NCBI RefSeq assembly: GCF_000271665.2
Contig: NZ_CP010978.1
Coordinates: 1,582,501-1,646,500, forward strand
From: Pelosinus fermentans JBW45
Lineage (GTDB): Bacteria; Bacillota; Negativicutes; DSM-13327
Direction of reading: 5' to 3'
DNA length: 64,000 nucleotides
Shown: positions 43,848 to 53,273 of the stretch, one piece after another
How the letters are laid out: each line of letters opens with the position of its first letter
How positions within the stretch are numbered: position 1 is the first letter of the stretch
Notes under the pieces: generated by a model
Database searches by the model: none
What the model was told of the DNA's origin: nothing
What the model saw: only the letters and a program-made list of their open reading frames with translations
Made by a program: the position numbers and the translations under genes

Positions 43848-46800
43848 GTGGCTAAGTTTTTTATTGATCGTCCCATTTTTGCGATCGTATTATCGATTGT
43901 TATTGTATTAATTGGTTCAATATCAGCATTTAATTTGCCGATAGCCCAATATCCGCAAATTACACCACCGCAAGTTAGTGTAAGTGGTAGTTATACAGGT
44001 GCGAATGCTGAAGTTGTAGAACAGACGATGGCCCAATTGATTGAACTACAAGTCAATGGGACAGAAGATATGGTTTCAATGCAATCAACGAGTTCTGATT
44101 CAGGTTCCTACTCGTTGACTGCAAAGTTTGATTTGAGTAAAAATCCTGATATGGCAACGGTACAAACCCAAAATCGGGTAGCACAAGCCAATGCGTCTCT
44201 TCCTTCGGAAGTTACCACAGCAGGTCTTACAACTCGTAAAGTTTCTCCAGATAATTCTCTAATCTTTACCTTATGGTCTCCTAAGGGAAGCTATGATAGT
44301 ACTTTCTTAAAGAATTATGGCAGCATTTACCTTATCGAAGATTTGAAAAGAATCAAAGGTGTAGGGAACATCATGGAATATGGTGCCGATTATGGTATGA
44401 GAATCTGGTTGCAGCCAGACAAAATGGCTCAGTTGAAACTCACGGGGAGTGACGTCTCGAATGCTATTAGTACTCAGAATATCCAGGCTCCAGCGGGAAC
44501 TATTGGTCAAAGACCGACTTCTTCTCAGCAAGAATTTCAATATACGGCAAGAGTACAAGGGCGTTTAACTGAGCCAAAAGAGTTTGAAAATATTATTGTT
44601 AGCTCTCAGAATGGCAACTTTATTCGTATAAAAGACATAGCCAAAGTTGAAATGGGAGGCAAAGAGTATGGCTTCCAGTCTTTTCTTAACGGACATGATG
44701 CAGTAGCTTTTGCTGTCCAACTTACGACTGATGCAAACGCATTAGAAACCATTACGCAGGTTCAAGAAAAATTAGAAGAAGCATCCAAAAAGTTTCCTTC
44801 GGATGTTGCTTATTATTCTGTCGTTGATAATACGAAATTCGTACGAGAATCGATGAAGGAAGTTGCGAAAACTTTCGCAGAAGCACTGGTACTGGTGCTT
44901 TTGGTCGTATTTTTATTTCTGCAAAGCTGGCGTGCTACTCTCATTCCAATGCTCGCCATTCCGGTTTCTTTAATTGGAACTTTTGGTGCGTTTATGGTGA
45001 TGGGCTTTTCCATTAATACTCTGACCCTTTTTGCCATGGTATTGGCCATAGGGCTTGTGGTAGATGATGCGATCATTGTAATTGAAGCAGTGGAGCATCA
45101 TATGCGATATAATGGCATGACTCCCAAAGAAGCAACGAAATTGGCTATGAGTGAAGTATCAGGTCCCGTTGTTGCGATTGCCTTTGTGTTGGCATCTGTA
45201 TTTATTCCTGTCGCTTTTTTTGGAGGAACAACAGGTGTTTTATACAAACAGTTTGCTTTAACCATTGCAGTGTCGATGGCATTGTCTGCCATTGTTGCTT
45301 TATCTTTAACGCCGGCACTTTGTGCGTTAATCCTGAAACCTCATGATCCCAATGCTCATTCAGGTATGTTAGAGAAATTCTTCAACAAATTCAATGATGT
45401 GTTTGAGGCGACAATAGAACGATATGGTAGAGGTTTGGCGAAACTAATTAAACGGTCAGTTTTAGGTATTGTGTTCTTGGTATTACTATTGCTAGTGACT
45501 GGGAAGCTATTTCAATTAGTACCGTCTTCCTTTGTTCCTAGTGAAGACCAAGGGTACTTTATTTCAAGTATTAGCTTACCCGAGGCGGCAAGTGCGAGTC
45601 GTACCGCTACTGTTGCTAATAAAATAGCAGAAGATATGCGTGCTCTGCCAGGTGTAGAGGATACTATTGTAGTTCAAGGTTATGATATTTTGGCTGGTGC
45701 TCAGAAAGCAAATTCTGCGATTGTTTTTACAAAACTTAAGGACTGGGATGAACGAACAGCGCCAGGACTAGGTGTTGAGCAGCAAGTTATGAAAGTTTTG
45801 ATAAATGGTTCCCGTGTTCCTGAAGCCAAGGTTGTTTCCTTTAATGCTCCTTCCTTACCGGGTATTGGCACCGTAGGTGGCTTTACCATGATGATTCAAG
45901 ATAAAGGCGGCAATACCATTGAAGAAATAGATAGGGTTTCTAAGGAATTTATGGCTGCTGCTCGTAAGCGTCCAGAAATTGGGATGATTTACTCTACTTT
46001 TGGAATTGATACTCCTGGTTATCGTTTTGATGTAGATCGAGAAAAAGCAGAGCAGTTAGGCGTTCCCGTAAACGATATATTTACTGCATTACAGACCTTT
46101 CTTGGTGGGGTGCAGGTTAATGATTTTAACCGTTTTGGTCGATCTTATAAAGTGGTTATGCAAGCGGAACAGCAGTTCCGTAATGATGTAGAGGGAACTC
46201 GTTTCTTCTTTGTTCGTAGTTCATCTGGAGCCATGGTACCTTTAAATACCTTATTAAAACCGCAAACAATTACAGCACCTCCTGTAATTAAACGATTTAA
46301 TGGGTACAGAACGATTCAAGTAGGGGGTAATCCAGCTTTAGGATATAGCTCTGGGCAAGCATTAACTGCACTGGAAGAAGTGGCAGCACAGACATTGCCT
46401 AGTGGTTTTGGCTATGAATGGGCTGATCAGAGTCGTGAAGAAAAGATATCTGGTGGTCGTGCTCCTTATGTCTTTGGTTTTGCATTGTTGTTTGTGTTCT
46501 TATGCTTGGCAGCTCTTTACGAAAGTTTTGGTATACCTTTTGCAGTTCTTTTATCAGTCCCTACAGGTATATTCGGCGCATTTTTATTCCAATTCGTACG
46601 TAATTTACAAAATGATGTTTACATGCAAATTGGGATGGTTATGCTCATTGGATTGTCGGCTAAGAATGCAATTCTAATTGTAGAATATGCCAAAGTTAGG
46701 GTTGATAAGGGAATGGAACCCGTTGCAGCCGCTATTGAGGCAGCTAAATTACGGTTACGTCCTATCATAATGACGTCATTAGCTTTCATTATTGGATGTT

Positions 46801-46991
46801 TGCCTCTTGTAGTTGCTACAGGTGCTGGTGCTGGTGCAAGAAATTCTATGGGAACGGCAGTTGTTGGCGGCATGCTGGCAGCGACAATCCTGGGAATATT
46901 CTTAATTCCTGTACTGTTTGTCCTGATTGAACAGGGTGTGGGTTCCATTAAAAAATTAAAGAAGCATAAAAAAGAGATTGATGTTTCTTAA
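43848..46991 (+). CDS. HAE1-family RND multidrug efflux pump
   Basis: A 1047-residue AcrB/MexB-type pump with 12 membrane helices in two repeats and large periplasmic loops. FFIDRPIFAIVLSI at the front and GLVVDDAIIVIEAVEHHM with the paired proton-relay Asp in helix 4 are diagnostic; GLSAKNAILIVEYAK is the matching helix 10. It exports hydrophobic drugs, detergents or dyes using proton motive force. Full length. GTG start behind AGGAGG. No outer-membrane factor gene lies downstream, so a shared TolC-like channel is needed. Confidence 0.96.
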   Translation: MAKFFIDRPIFAIVLSIVIVLIGSISAFNLPIAQYPQITPPQVSVSGSYTGANAEVVEQTMAQLIELQVNGTEDMVSMQSTSSDSGSYSLTAKFDLSKNPDMATVQTQNRVAQANASLPSEVTTAGLTTRKVSPDNSLIFTLWSPKGSYDSTFLKNYGSIYLIEDLKRIKGVGNIMEYGADYGMRIWLQPDKMAQLKLTGSDVSNAISTQNIQAPAGTIGQRPTSSQQEFQYTARVQGRLTEPKEFENIIVSSQNGNFIRIKDIAKVEMGGKEYGFQSFLNGHDAVAFAVQLTTDANALETITQVQEKLEEASKKFPSDVAYYSVVDNTKFVRESMKEVAKTFAEALVLVLLVVFLFLQSWRATLIPMLAIPVSLIGTFGAFMVMGFSINTLTLFAMVLAIGLVVDDAIIVIEAVEHHMRYNGMTPKEATKLAMSEVSGPVVAIAFVLASVFIPVAFFGGTTGVLYKQFALTIAVSMALSAIVALSLTPALCALILKPHDPNAHSGMLEKFFNKFNDVFEATIERYGRGLAKLIKRSVLGIVFLVLLLLVTGKLFQLVPSSFVPSEDQGYFISSISLPEAASASRTATVANKIAEDMRALPGVEDTIVVQGYDILAGAQKANSAIVFTKLKDWDERTAPGLGVEQQVMKVLINGSRVPEAKVVSFNAPSLPGIGTVGGFTMMIQDKGGNTIEEIDRVSKEFMAAARKRPEIGMIYSTFGIDTPGYRFDVDREKAEQLGVPVNDIFTALQTFLGGVQVNDFNRFGRSYKVVMQAEQQFRNDVEGTRFFFVRSSSGAMVPLNTLLKPQTITAPPVIKRFNGYRTIQVGGNPALGYSSGQALTALEEVAAQTLPSGFGYEWADQSREEKISGGRAPYVFGFALLFVFLCLAALYESFGIPFAVLLSVPTGIFGAFLFQFVRNLQNDVYMQIGMVMLIGLSAKNAILIVEYAKVRVDKGMEPVAAAIEAAKLRLRPIIMTSLAFIIGCLPLVVATGAGAGARNSMGTAVVGGMLAATILGIFLIPVLFVLIEQGVGSIKKLKKHKKEIDVS

Positions 46992-47028
46992 TGTTGAAGG
47001 TCTTGCAAAATAGATAGCAGTGAAAATG

Positions 47029-47060
47029 AACCCACTTTTTATAAGTGGGTTTATTTTCTT
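47029..47060 (+). terminator. Intrinsic terminator of the RND operon
   Basis: AACCCACTT / AAGTGGGTT with loop TTTAT, followed by TATTTTC. Confidence 0.88.
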
Positions 47061-47247
47061 AACTGGACAGGAATACAATATTAAATGAGGAAGAGGTTCT
47101 TTCATGATTAAAAGAGTCTAGAAGGCCTGCGAGTCAGACTGATATTTGGCAGCAAATTTGCAAATTATAAGCCAAACGGTAAAATCCTTTGGTTGAAAAG
47201 ATAGGTAAGATATGTTACGATGAGCCTGGAAAAGAATAATTCATGTC

Positions 47248-47338
47248 AAGGGGAGCTGGAGGAGCCGGCTGAGAGATAGATCTGAAATCTATGACCCTTT
47301 TTAACCTGATCTGGGTAATGCCAGCGGAGGGATGAGCG
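47248..47338 (+). ncRNA. TPP riboswitch (THI box)
   Basis: The conserved TPP aptamer is readable: GGGGAGC..GGAG near the 5' side, CTGAGAG at 47270-47276, GACCC at 47293-47297, CCTGATCTGGGTAATGCCAG at 47305-47324 and GGAGGGA after it. A terminator hairpin follows 20 bases later, so thiamine diphosphate should switch off transcription of the thi genes downstream. Confidence 0.96.
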
Positions 47339-47357
47339 ATAGAGTCTTTGTATATGC

Positions 47358-47388
47358 TAAAGCGCATCCTTATGGATGTGCTTTTTTA
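47358..47388 (+). terminator. Riboswitch-controlled terminator
   Basis: AAAGCGCATCC / GGATGTGCTTT with loop TTAT and a T run. It is placed as the expression platform of the TPP riboswitch. Confidence 0.85.
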
Positions 47389-47396
47389 TATTACTC

Positions 47397-47427
47397 CCTC
47401 TCAGCGTTCTCTGCGCCTCTGCGCCTC
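47397..47427. repeat. Dispersed repeat, family 2, reverse copy
   Basis: CCTCTCAGCGTTCTCTGCGC and CTCTGCGCCTC read in reverse as GAGGCGCAGAGGCGCAGAGA, related to the string at 5157-5187. It lies between the riboswitch terminator and thiD. Confidence 0.6.
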
Positions 47428-47481
47428 AATCATTTTTATAATTTAAGTACAATTTTGTGATTTCAATAAGGGGGAATTTAT

Positions 47482-48291
47482 ATGAAGAAGGTACTAACGA
47501 TAGCTGGTTCTGATTCAAGTGGCGGGGCTGGTATTCAAGCAGATTTAAAGGCTTTTTCGGCACATGGGGTATTTGGTATGAGTGTGATTACAGCAGTGAC
47601 AGCGCAAAATACCCAAGGCGTATTTGCTGTACAGGATATTGATGTAGCTGTGATTGATAAACAGATCGAAGCTATTTTTGATGACATTGCAGTAGATGCT
47701 GTGAAAATTGGCATGGTTTCTCGTACGGAGACGATTAAAGCCATAGCAAAAGGTCTTAAAAAATATAATGCCCAGAACATTGTTGTAGATCCCGTAATGA
47801 TATCGAAAAGCGGTTACTATTTGTTGCAGCCCGAGGCAGTAGAGGCATTGATTTCTTACCTGCTGCCCTTAGCATCGGTTGTAACCCCCAACATTCCCGA
47901 GGCAGAGGAAATCAGTGGGCTAAGGATTCATAGCTTGAAGGATATGGAAGAAGCTGCTAACTTCATTCATCAATTAGGACCGAAGTATGTACTGCTAAAG
48001 GGCGGACATCGGGAAGATGATGCTACCGATATTTTATTTGATGGAGAAAGTTATCAATATTTGAGTACACCTCGAATTGCTACGCAAAATACCCATGGCA
48101 CAGGCTGCACCTTGTCAGCTGCAATTGCTGCCAATTTGGCTAGGGGGTATTCTGCGCAAGAGGCAGTTTCTAGGGGGAAGGAATATATTCACACGGCGAT
48201 TGAACACTCCTTTGCTATTGGCAAAGGTGTTGGTCCTGTTCATCATTTTTATAATTTATATAAAGGCGCAGGTATGTTAAATGACGAATGA
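47482..48291 (+). CDS. thiD: Hydroxymethylpyrimidine (phosphate) kinase
   Basis: A 269-residue ribokinase-fold enzyme that phosphorylates HMP and HMP-P in thiamine synthesis and salvage. VLTIAGSDSSGGAGIQADLK at the start, VVDPVMISKSG near 96-106 and the anion-hole motif NTHGTGCTLSAAIAA near 205-219 are diagnostic. First gene of the riboswitch-controlled operon. It overlaps cytX by 11 bases. Confidence 0.97.
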   Translation: MKKVLTIAGSDSSGGAGIQADLKAFSAHGVFGMSVITAVTAQNTQGVFAVQDIDVAVIDKQIEAIFDDIAVDAVKIGMVSRTETIKAIAKGLKKYNAQNIVVDPVMISKSGYYLLQPEAVEALISYLLPLASVVTPNIPEAEEISGLRIHSLKDMEEAANFIHQLGPKYVLLKGGHREDDATDILFDGESYQYLSTPRIATQNTHGTGCTLSAAIAANLARGYSAQEAVSRGKEYIHTAIEHSFAIGKGVGPVHHFYNLYKGAGMLNDE

Positions 48292-49516
48292 AACAAGTAA
48301 TAATGCATTAGGTTTTAATCACTTTTTATTTTTATGGTTTGGTGCGGCAATATCCATTGCTGAAATCTTAACAGGAGGGTTATTAGCTCCTCTTGGCTTT
48401 CAAAGCGGAGTAATAGCCATTGTGATTGGTCATGTGGTTGGTGTAATTATTTTGGTGCTGGGCGGTATCATTGGTACCCAGGAAAGGATACCAGCTATCG
48501 TCTCTACTCGTATTTCTTTTGGCGTATATGGATCTTATTTATTTTCAGTGTTAAATGTGCTGCAGCTTGTAGGGTGGACAGCAGTTATGATTATTGCTGC
48601 AGCCCGGTCAGCTAATGAAATCAGCAAAATGCTGTGGGGAATGGATCACCTCTCTCTTTGGAGCATGGGGATTGGCGGCTTAGTTCTTCTGTGGATCGCT
48701 CTTGGTAGAGAGGGCGGCTTAAAGAAAGTGAATATGTTAGCCGTGTTTTTGTTGTTTGGTATTACGGTACTATTGAGCAATGTAGTATTTAAAGATAGTA
48801 CCGCTTTAAGTGCACCGCCTATTGGAGGAATGTCTTTTGGTGAGGCATTAGAATTGAGTGTTATTATGCCATTGTCCTGGCTGCCGCTGATTGCTGACTA
48901 TACACGCTTTGCTAAAAGCAGAACAAGTGCAGCTTTGGGCAGCGGACTAGGTTATTTTATAGGTAGCTGCTGGATGTATCTGATTGGCTTAGGCGCTGCT
49001 ATTATTGCAGGTAATCCCGAACCTTCTGCCATGATGCTGGCCGCTAATTTAGGATTATCAGCTCTAGGCATTATTGTGCTGGCAACAGTAACAACCACTT
49101 TTTTAGATGCTTATTCTGCTGGTGTTAGTTTCGCTAATATTTTTCCGAAGCTAGATGAGAAAAGAATTGCTTTAGTTATGACGGTGATTGGCACGGGTAT
49201 CGCTTTGTGGGTGAATATTGAGCAGTACGAAAATTTCCTCCTTGCCATTGGATCTGTTTTTGCTCCATTATTTGCGGTACTATTAACTGAGTATTTTATT
49301 ATTAAAAATAGGCAATTGCGTCCGGAACTTCTTGTAAATTGGAGTGCCCTAGCAGTTTGGGCCTTAGGGGTTATTATGTATCATCAGTTTATTACCATGG
49401 AGTTTGTACTGGGAGCAACCATACCGGTTCTACTCTTTACGTCACTACTTTATAAAATCATTTGGGGGTATACAAAAGAATGGAAATCCTGCAAAAAATA
49501 TCCGACAGCCTCATAA
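48281..49516 (+). CDS. cytX: Hydroxymethylpyrimidine transporter CytX
   Basis: A 411-residue NCS1-family permease with about 12 helices. LWFGAAISIAEILTGGLLAPLGF and STRISFGVYGSYLFSVLNVLQLVGWT are typical of the CytX branch. Predicted to import the pyrimidine precursor HMP, in line with its place between thiD and thiM under a TPP riboswitch. It overlaps both neighbours. Confidence 0.92.
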   Translation: MTNETSNNALGFNHFLFLWFGAAISIAEILTGGLLAPLGFQSGVIAIVIGHVVGVIILVLGGIIGTQERIPAIVSTRISFGVYGSYLFSVLNVLQLVGWTAVMIIAAARSANEISKMLWGMDHLSLWSMGIGGLVLLWIALGREGGLKKVNMLAVFLLFGITVLLSNVVFKDSTALSAPPIGGMSFGEALELSVIMPLSWLPLIADYTRFAKSRTSAALGSGLGYFIGSCWMYLIGLGAAIIAGNPEPSAMMLAANLGLSALGIIVLATVTTTFLDAYSAGVSFANIFPKLDEKRIALVMTVIGTGIALWVNIEQYENFLLAIGSVFAPLFAVLLTEYFIIKNRQLRPELLVNWSALAVWALGVIMYHQFITMEFVLGATIPVLLFTSLLYKIIWGYTKEWKSCKKYPTAS

Positions 49517-50292
49517 CTGTAAAAAACAAAAAGCCTCTGGTACATCATATTACGAACTATGTGACAGTGAATGATTGTGCCAATATAACTCTGGCCATTG
49601 GTGCTTCTCCTGTTATGGCAGATGATATAGGAGAAGTAGAAGAAATGGTTTCCTTTGCTTCTTCTTTGGTATTAAATATAGGAACTTTAAATTCGCGGAG
49701 TATTGAGTCCATGCTGGCGGTTGGCAAAAAGGCGAAAGAACGAGGGATTCCCATTGTTTTTGATCCCGTGGGAGTGGGAGCAACCAGTCTTCGAACTGCC
49801 ACTGCCAAGCGAATCATAGAAGAAGTGGGGCCGTCGGTCATTCGTGGCAATATGTCGGAAATGAAGAGTTTGGCTGGCTTGGATGCGCAGATTAAGGGTG
49901 TTGATTCGACTGCTGATGAAGAAGATGGAATAACAGTAGCCAAACTGCTTTCTAAAAAGCTTAACTGTGTAATTGCGATTACCGGAAAGCAGGATATTAT
50001 TGCTCAGGAAGATCAAGTTTGCTTGATTAATAATGGTCATCCTATTTTATCTCAAGTTACAGGTACAGGATGTATGGCTACATCATTGGTTGCTTCTTTT
50101 TGTGGAGCAACTGAGGAGTGGTTTGTGGGAGCGGCAGCAGGCATTATGACCATGGGCTTAGCCGGGGAATTGGCACAGCAGTCTTTGCAGGCAGGAGAAG
50201 GAATCGGTACTTTTCGGATGCGGCTGTTTGATGCCGTGTGGGCTATGACTCCTGAGCTTATGAAAAAAGGCGGTGTCATTTCCAATGGATAA
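49480..50292 (+). CDS. thiM: Hydroxyethylthiazole kinase
   Basis: A 270-residue kinase for the thiazole half of thiamine. PLVHHITNYVTVNDCANITLA is conserved at about 20-40, and VFDPVGVGAT, RGNMSEM and VTGTGCMATSL follow. Start ATG 49480 lies inside the end of cytX behind GGGGG. It allows salvage of thiazole; no thiazole synthesis genes are in the operon. Confidence 0.96.
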   Translation: MEILQKISDSLITVKNKKPLVHHITNYVTVNDCANITLAIGASPVMADDIGEVEEMVSFASSLVLNIGTLNSRSIESMLAVGKKAKERGIPIVFDPVGVGATSLRTATAKRIIEEVGPSVIRGNMSEMKSLAGLDAQIKGVDSTADEEDGITVAKLLSKKLNCVIAITGKQDIIAQEDQVCLINNGHPILSQVTGTGCMATSLVASFCGATEEWFVGAAAGIMTMGLAGELAQQSLQAGEGIGTFRMRLFDAVWAMTPELMKKGGVISNG

Positions 50293-50914
50293 AAAAGCAG
50301 TTGATTACTCGCTATATTTAGTAACGGATCGAGAGTTACTGGGGAATAAGGATTTAGCGGCAACAGTGGAAGAGGCTATTAAAGGAGGTGCTACTTTAGT
50401 ACAGATTCGTGAGAAGAATGTGTCTACTTTAGAGTTTTTTGAGTTAGCCTTGGTGGTAAAACATATTACTGGAAAATATAAGGTGCCTTTCATAATCAAT
50501 GATCGGATCGATATTGCGTTAGCGATTGATGCTGACGGTGTACATATTGGGCAAGAAGATATGCCTTTAGCAGTAGCACGAAAATTACTTGGTCCTACTA
50601 AAATCATTGGTGTATCAGCCTCCACATTGGAAGAGGCTGTGAAAGCCCAAGATGAAGGGGCGGACTATTTAGGAGTCGGTGCCGTATTTCCTACCAGGAC
50701 AAAAAGCGATGCTGATCATGTGAGTTTAGCAGCTTTTAGGAGAATAAAAGAAGGAGTCTCGGTGCCTGTTGTTGCCATTGGCGGCATTGAAAAGAATAAT
50801 ATTCAACATGTGATGGAGGCTGGCGCGGATGGAGCAGCTGTTGTATCAGCGATTATTGCTTCTGCTGATCCTTATCAAGCAGCGTGTAACCTTCGCCACA
50901 TTATAAAAAAATAA
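50285..50914 (+). CDS. thiE: Thiamine phosphate synthase
   Basis: A 209-residue TIM-barrel enzyme that joins HMP-PP and thiazole phosphate. LYLVTDRELL, TLVQIREKN, FIINDRIDIALAIDADGVHIGQ and the phosphate-binding VVAIGGIEKNN are all present. The ATG at 50285 overlaps thiM by eight bases. With ThiD and ThiM it completes a salvage pathway. Confidence 0.97.
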   Translation: MDKKAVDYSLYLVTDRELLGNKDLAATVEEAIKGGATLVQIREKNVSTLEFFELALVVKHITGKYKVPFIINDRIDIALAIDADGVHIGQEDMPLAVARKLLGPTKIIGVSASTLEEAVKAQDEGADYLGVGAVFPTRTKSDADHVSLAAFRRIKEGVSVPVVAIGGIEKNNIQHVMEAGADGAAVVSAIIASADPYQAACNLRHIIKK

Positions 50915-50928
50915 GAACACAACACGAT

Positions 50929-50972
50929 AGTCCTGCAACAGTTTATTATAAAGACGTTGCGGGACTTTTTGT
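50929..50972 (+). terminator. Intrinsic terminator of the thi operon
   Basis: AGTCCTGCAAC / GTTGCGGGACT followed by TTTTTG. Confidence 0.9.
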
Positions 50973-51088
50973 TTAAAAACAAGGGTTGTGTAGTTCCTGA
51001 TAGTATGGTATAAAAGACATAGGTTAATCTCATTGAATAAGGGCAGGCTATAGGAAAGACGAGCATTTGAAAAAGAGGAGTGTTATGA

Positions 51089-51526
51089 ATGAAAGATAAG
51101 GAAGAACTAAAGCGTACACTCACTAAAATTCAATATGAGGTAACACAAAATCAGGCAACAGAACCTGCTTTTCAAAATGAATTTTGGGATCATACCCAGG
51201 CTGGTATTTATGTGGATGTTGTATCGGGAGAAGCTTTGTTTACTTCTTTAGATAAATTTGATTCTGGCTGTGGATGGCCTAGTTTTACTAAGCCTATTAT
51301 GGAAGAGGTCATCAAGGAGAAACAGGATGTCAGTCATTTCATGATTCGTACAGAAGTGCGCAGTAAAACAGGGGATTCTCATTTAGGGCATGTGTTTAAT
51401 GATGGTCCTGCACCCCGTAAATTACGCTATTGTATTAATTCGGCAGCACTGCGTTTTATCCCTAAAGAAGACTTAGAAAAAGCAGGATATGGACAGTTTG
51501 TTCCGTTGTTTAATAAGGAGAAATAA
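51089..51526 (+). CDS. msrB: Peptide-methionine (R)-S-oxide reductase
   Basis: A 145-residue Msr[30 protein letters not shown] and the catalytic Cys in [11 protein letters not shown] are conserved. The CxxC zinc pairs of many MsrBs are absent, so it is the zinc-free form. It repairs oxidised methionine in proteins. ATG 51089 is eight bases after AAGAGGAG. Confidence 0.96.
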   Translation: MKDKEELKRTLTKIQYEVTQNQATEPAFQNEFWDHTQAGIYVDVVSGEALFTSLDKFDSGCGWPSFTKPIMEEVIKEKQDVSHFMIRTEVRSKTGDSHLGHVFNDGPAPRKLRYCINSAALRFIPKEDLEKAGYGQFVPLFNKEK

Positions 51527-51539
51527 ATGGCAGGTATTC

Positions 51540-52226
51540 ATGAAATATAGTCATATCGTACAAGGTATTTTTATAAAGCGTGTCAATCGATTTATTGCCC
51601 ATGTATTAGTTGACGGAATCGAAGAAGTGGTTCATGTCAAAAATACAGGCAGATGTCGGGAACTTTTTATTGCTGGAAGGATCGTGATACTGGAGCGAGC
51701 CAAAAATCCAGAGCGAAAAACCAGATTTTCGATCATTGGCATCTACAAAGAGGATTGTTTGATTAATATTGACTCGCAAGTACCCAACTCTGTTGTTTTT
51801 GAAGCATTGCTGACTAAAGGTATTTCGGAAATCACAAACATTACTATGGTGAAAAGAGAAGTAACCTATGGAAAATCTAGATTTGATCTTTATTTTGAGT
51901 CAGCCGATTGCCGGGGATTTATTGAAGTGAAAGGCGTCACCTTAGAAGAGGATGGTCTGGTAATGTTTCCTGATGCTCCTACGTTGCGAGGGACTAAACA
52001 CGTGCTTGAAATGATGAAAGCAGTGGAGGAGGGTTATAAGGGGTATATTTTCTTCCTGGTCCAGATGAAAGGGGTAAAAAGTTTTAGCCCTAACAGTAAA
52101 ACTGATCCGGGTTTTGCCGCAGCCTTACGACTTGCTGCTCAAAAAGGAGTCATACTGCTGGCATATGACTCCTTAGTCAGTGAGGATCAAATTGTAATCG
52201 GGGATAGAGTGGAGATAGTATTGTGA
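51540..52226 (+). CDS. sfsA: SfsA DNA/RNA nuclease-like protein
   Basis: A 228-residue SfsA protein. FIKRVNRFIAHVLVDG at the start, HVKNTGRCREL, the nuclease-like GFIEVKGVTLEEDGLVMFPD and DPGFAAALRLAAQKGV are typical. First named for sugar fermentation stimulation in E. coli; the fold has a restriction-nuclease-like site. I start at ATG 51540; the frame extends upstream inside msrB but without a ribosome binding site. Directly downstream of msrB. Confidence 0.92.
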   Translation: MKYSHIVQGIFIKRVNRFIAHVLVDGIEEVVHVKNTGRCRELFIAGRIVILERAKNPERKTRFSIIGIYKEDCLINIDSQVPNSVVFEALLTKGISEITNITMVKREVTYGKSRFDLYFESADCRGFIEVKGVTLEEDGLVMFPDAPTLRGTKHVLEMMKAVEEGYKGYIFFLVQMKGVKSFSPNSKTDPGFAAALRLAAQKGVILLAYDSLVSEDQIVIGDRVEIVL

Positions 52227-52233
52227 TTTTTAC

Positions 52234-52288
52234 GAACCACAAAAGCACGATAGTAAAACCCTTTGTGTACTTTGCGTCTTTGTGGTTC
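52234..52288. repeat. Dispersed palindromic repeat, family 1, short copy D
   Basis: GAACCACAAAAGCACGATAG to CTTTGCGTCTTTGTGGTTC, 55 bases. The inner hairpin of the other copies is missing, leaving only the outer arms. Confidence 0.88.
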
Positions 52289-52324
52289 GAGCGTTTTAGC
52301 TGTTTTTATTAGGGAGGAAAGTGT

Positions 52325-53221
52325 ATGTATTTTGACACTGCCGGGGGGCCTGTGTTTCGTCCGCCCAGTGAAGCGGAAAGTTTTATTTTAAGAGTAACCA
52401 TTGGGTGTTCTCATAATCGCTGTACCTATTGCAATATGTACAGAAGTGTTGATTTTCGCATGCGAACGATGGATGAAATTATGGCGCAAATTAACCATGC
52501 CAAACAATATAAGGATTTTATTCGCCGTATCTTCTTAGCAGATGGTAATGCTCTTGTTTTGCCGACGGAGACACTCTTGGAGATTTTAAGAGTGCTGAAA
52601 GAGTATTTTCCAAAACTGCGCAGAGTATCCTGTTATGCAGGGCCCAATGACATTTTACGAAAAACACCAGAAGAACTAGAAAACTTATCAAAAGCAGGAT
52701 TAAAACTAGTGTATTATGGAATGGAGTCGGGTGATGACGAAGTACTGCGTCATGTGAATAAAGGGGTTACCGCACAGCAATCCATTGAGGCAGGGCAGAA
52801 GGTGGTGGCTGCCGGCATAAAATTATCCCTAATGGTAATCATTGGCCTTGGAGGGAAGGCAGGTTCTGGGCAGCATGCCTATCACACTGCTCAGGCAGTA
52901 AATGCCATTCGTCCTACAATGCTTAGTGCTTTAACGTTGATGATGTATCGAGGAAGTGAGCTGCGTGCTGAATACGAACGCGGGGATTTTGAAATATTAT
53001 CGCCGACTGAAATAATGGGAGAATTATATGAACTGATTCATGCTATTGATTTACCTTATGAATCACATTGTTTGTTCCGCAGCAATCATATATCCAACTA
53101 TGTAGCTTTAGCAGGTACGTTGCCTCAAGATAAGGAAAAATTGCTGTCTGACAGCAAGAAGGCAATCGAGCATTTGTCTACCATGACGGATTGGGACCCC
53201 TATAATAATGTTGAACAATAG
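52325..53221 (+). CDS. Elp3-like B12-independent radical SAM protein
   Basis: A 298-residue radical SAM enzyme with CSHNRCTYC (three Cys spaced CxxxxCxxC) near residue 27-35, FLADGNAL and YYGMESGDDEVLRHV, matching the Elp3/MiaB/NifB-like superfamily (COG1032-type small proteins). The extra residue in the Cys motif is normal for Elp3-like members. No substrate domain is recognised. AGGGAGGAAAG precedes the start. Confidence 0.85.
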   Translation: MYFDTAGGPVFRPPSEAESFILRVTIGCSHNRCTYCNMYRSVDFRMRTMDEIMAQINHAKQYKDFIRRIFLADGNALVLPTETLLEILRVLKEYFPKLRRVSCYAGPNDILRKTPEELENLSKAGLKLVYYGMESGDDEVLRHVNKGVTAQQSIEAGQKVVAAGIKLSLMVIIGLGGKAGSGQHAYHTAQAVNAIRPTMLSALTLMMYRGSELRAEYERGDFEILSPTEIMGELYELIHAIDLPYESHCLFRSNHISNYVALAGTLPQDKEKLLSDSKKAIEHLSTMTDWDPYNNVEQ

Positions 53222-53273
53222 GCACATCTATATTGCCGCCATTGTTACCTAATATGGAGGGAGGCTAGGAGTA

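Noticed and set aside
49557-50040. Two minus-strand frames opposite thiM
   Set aside because: They mirror a clear kinase gene, show no promoter or ribosome binding site and are a by-product of codon composition.
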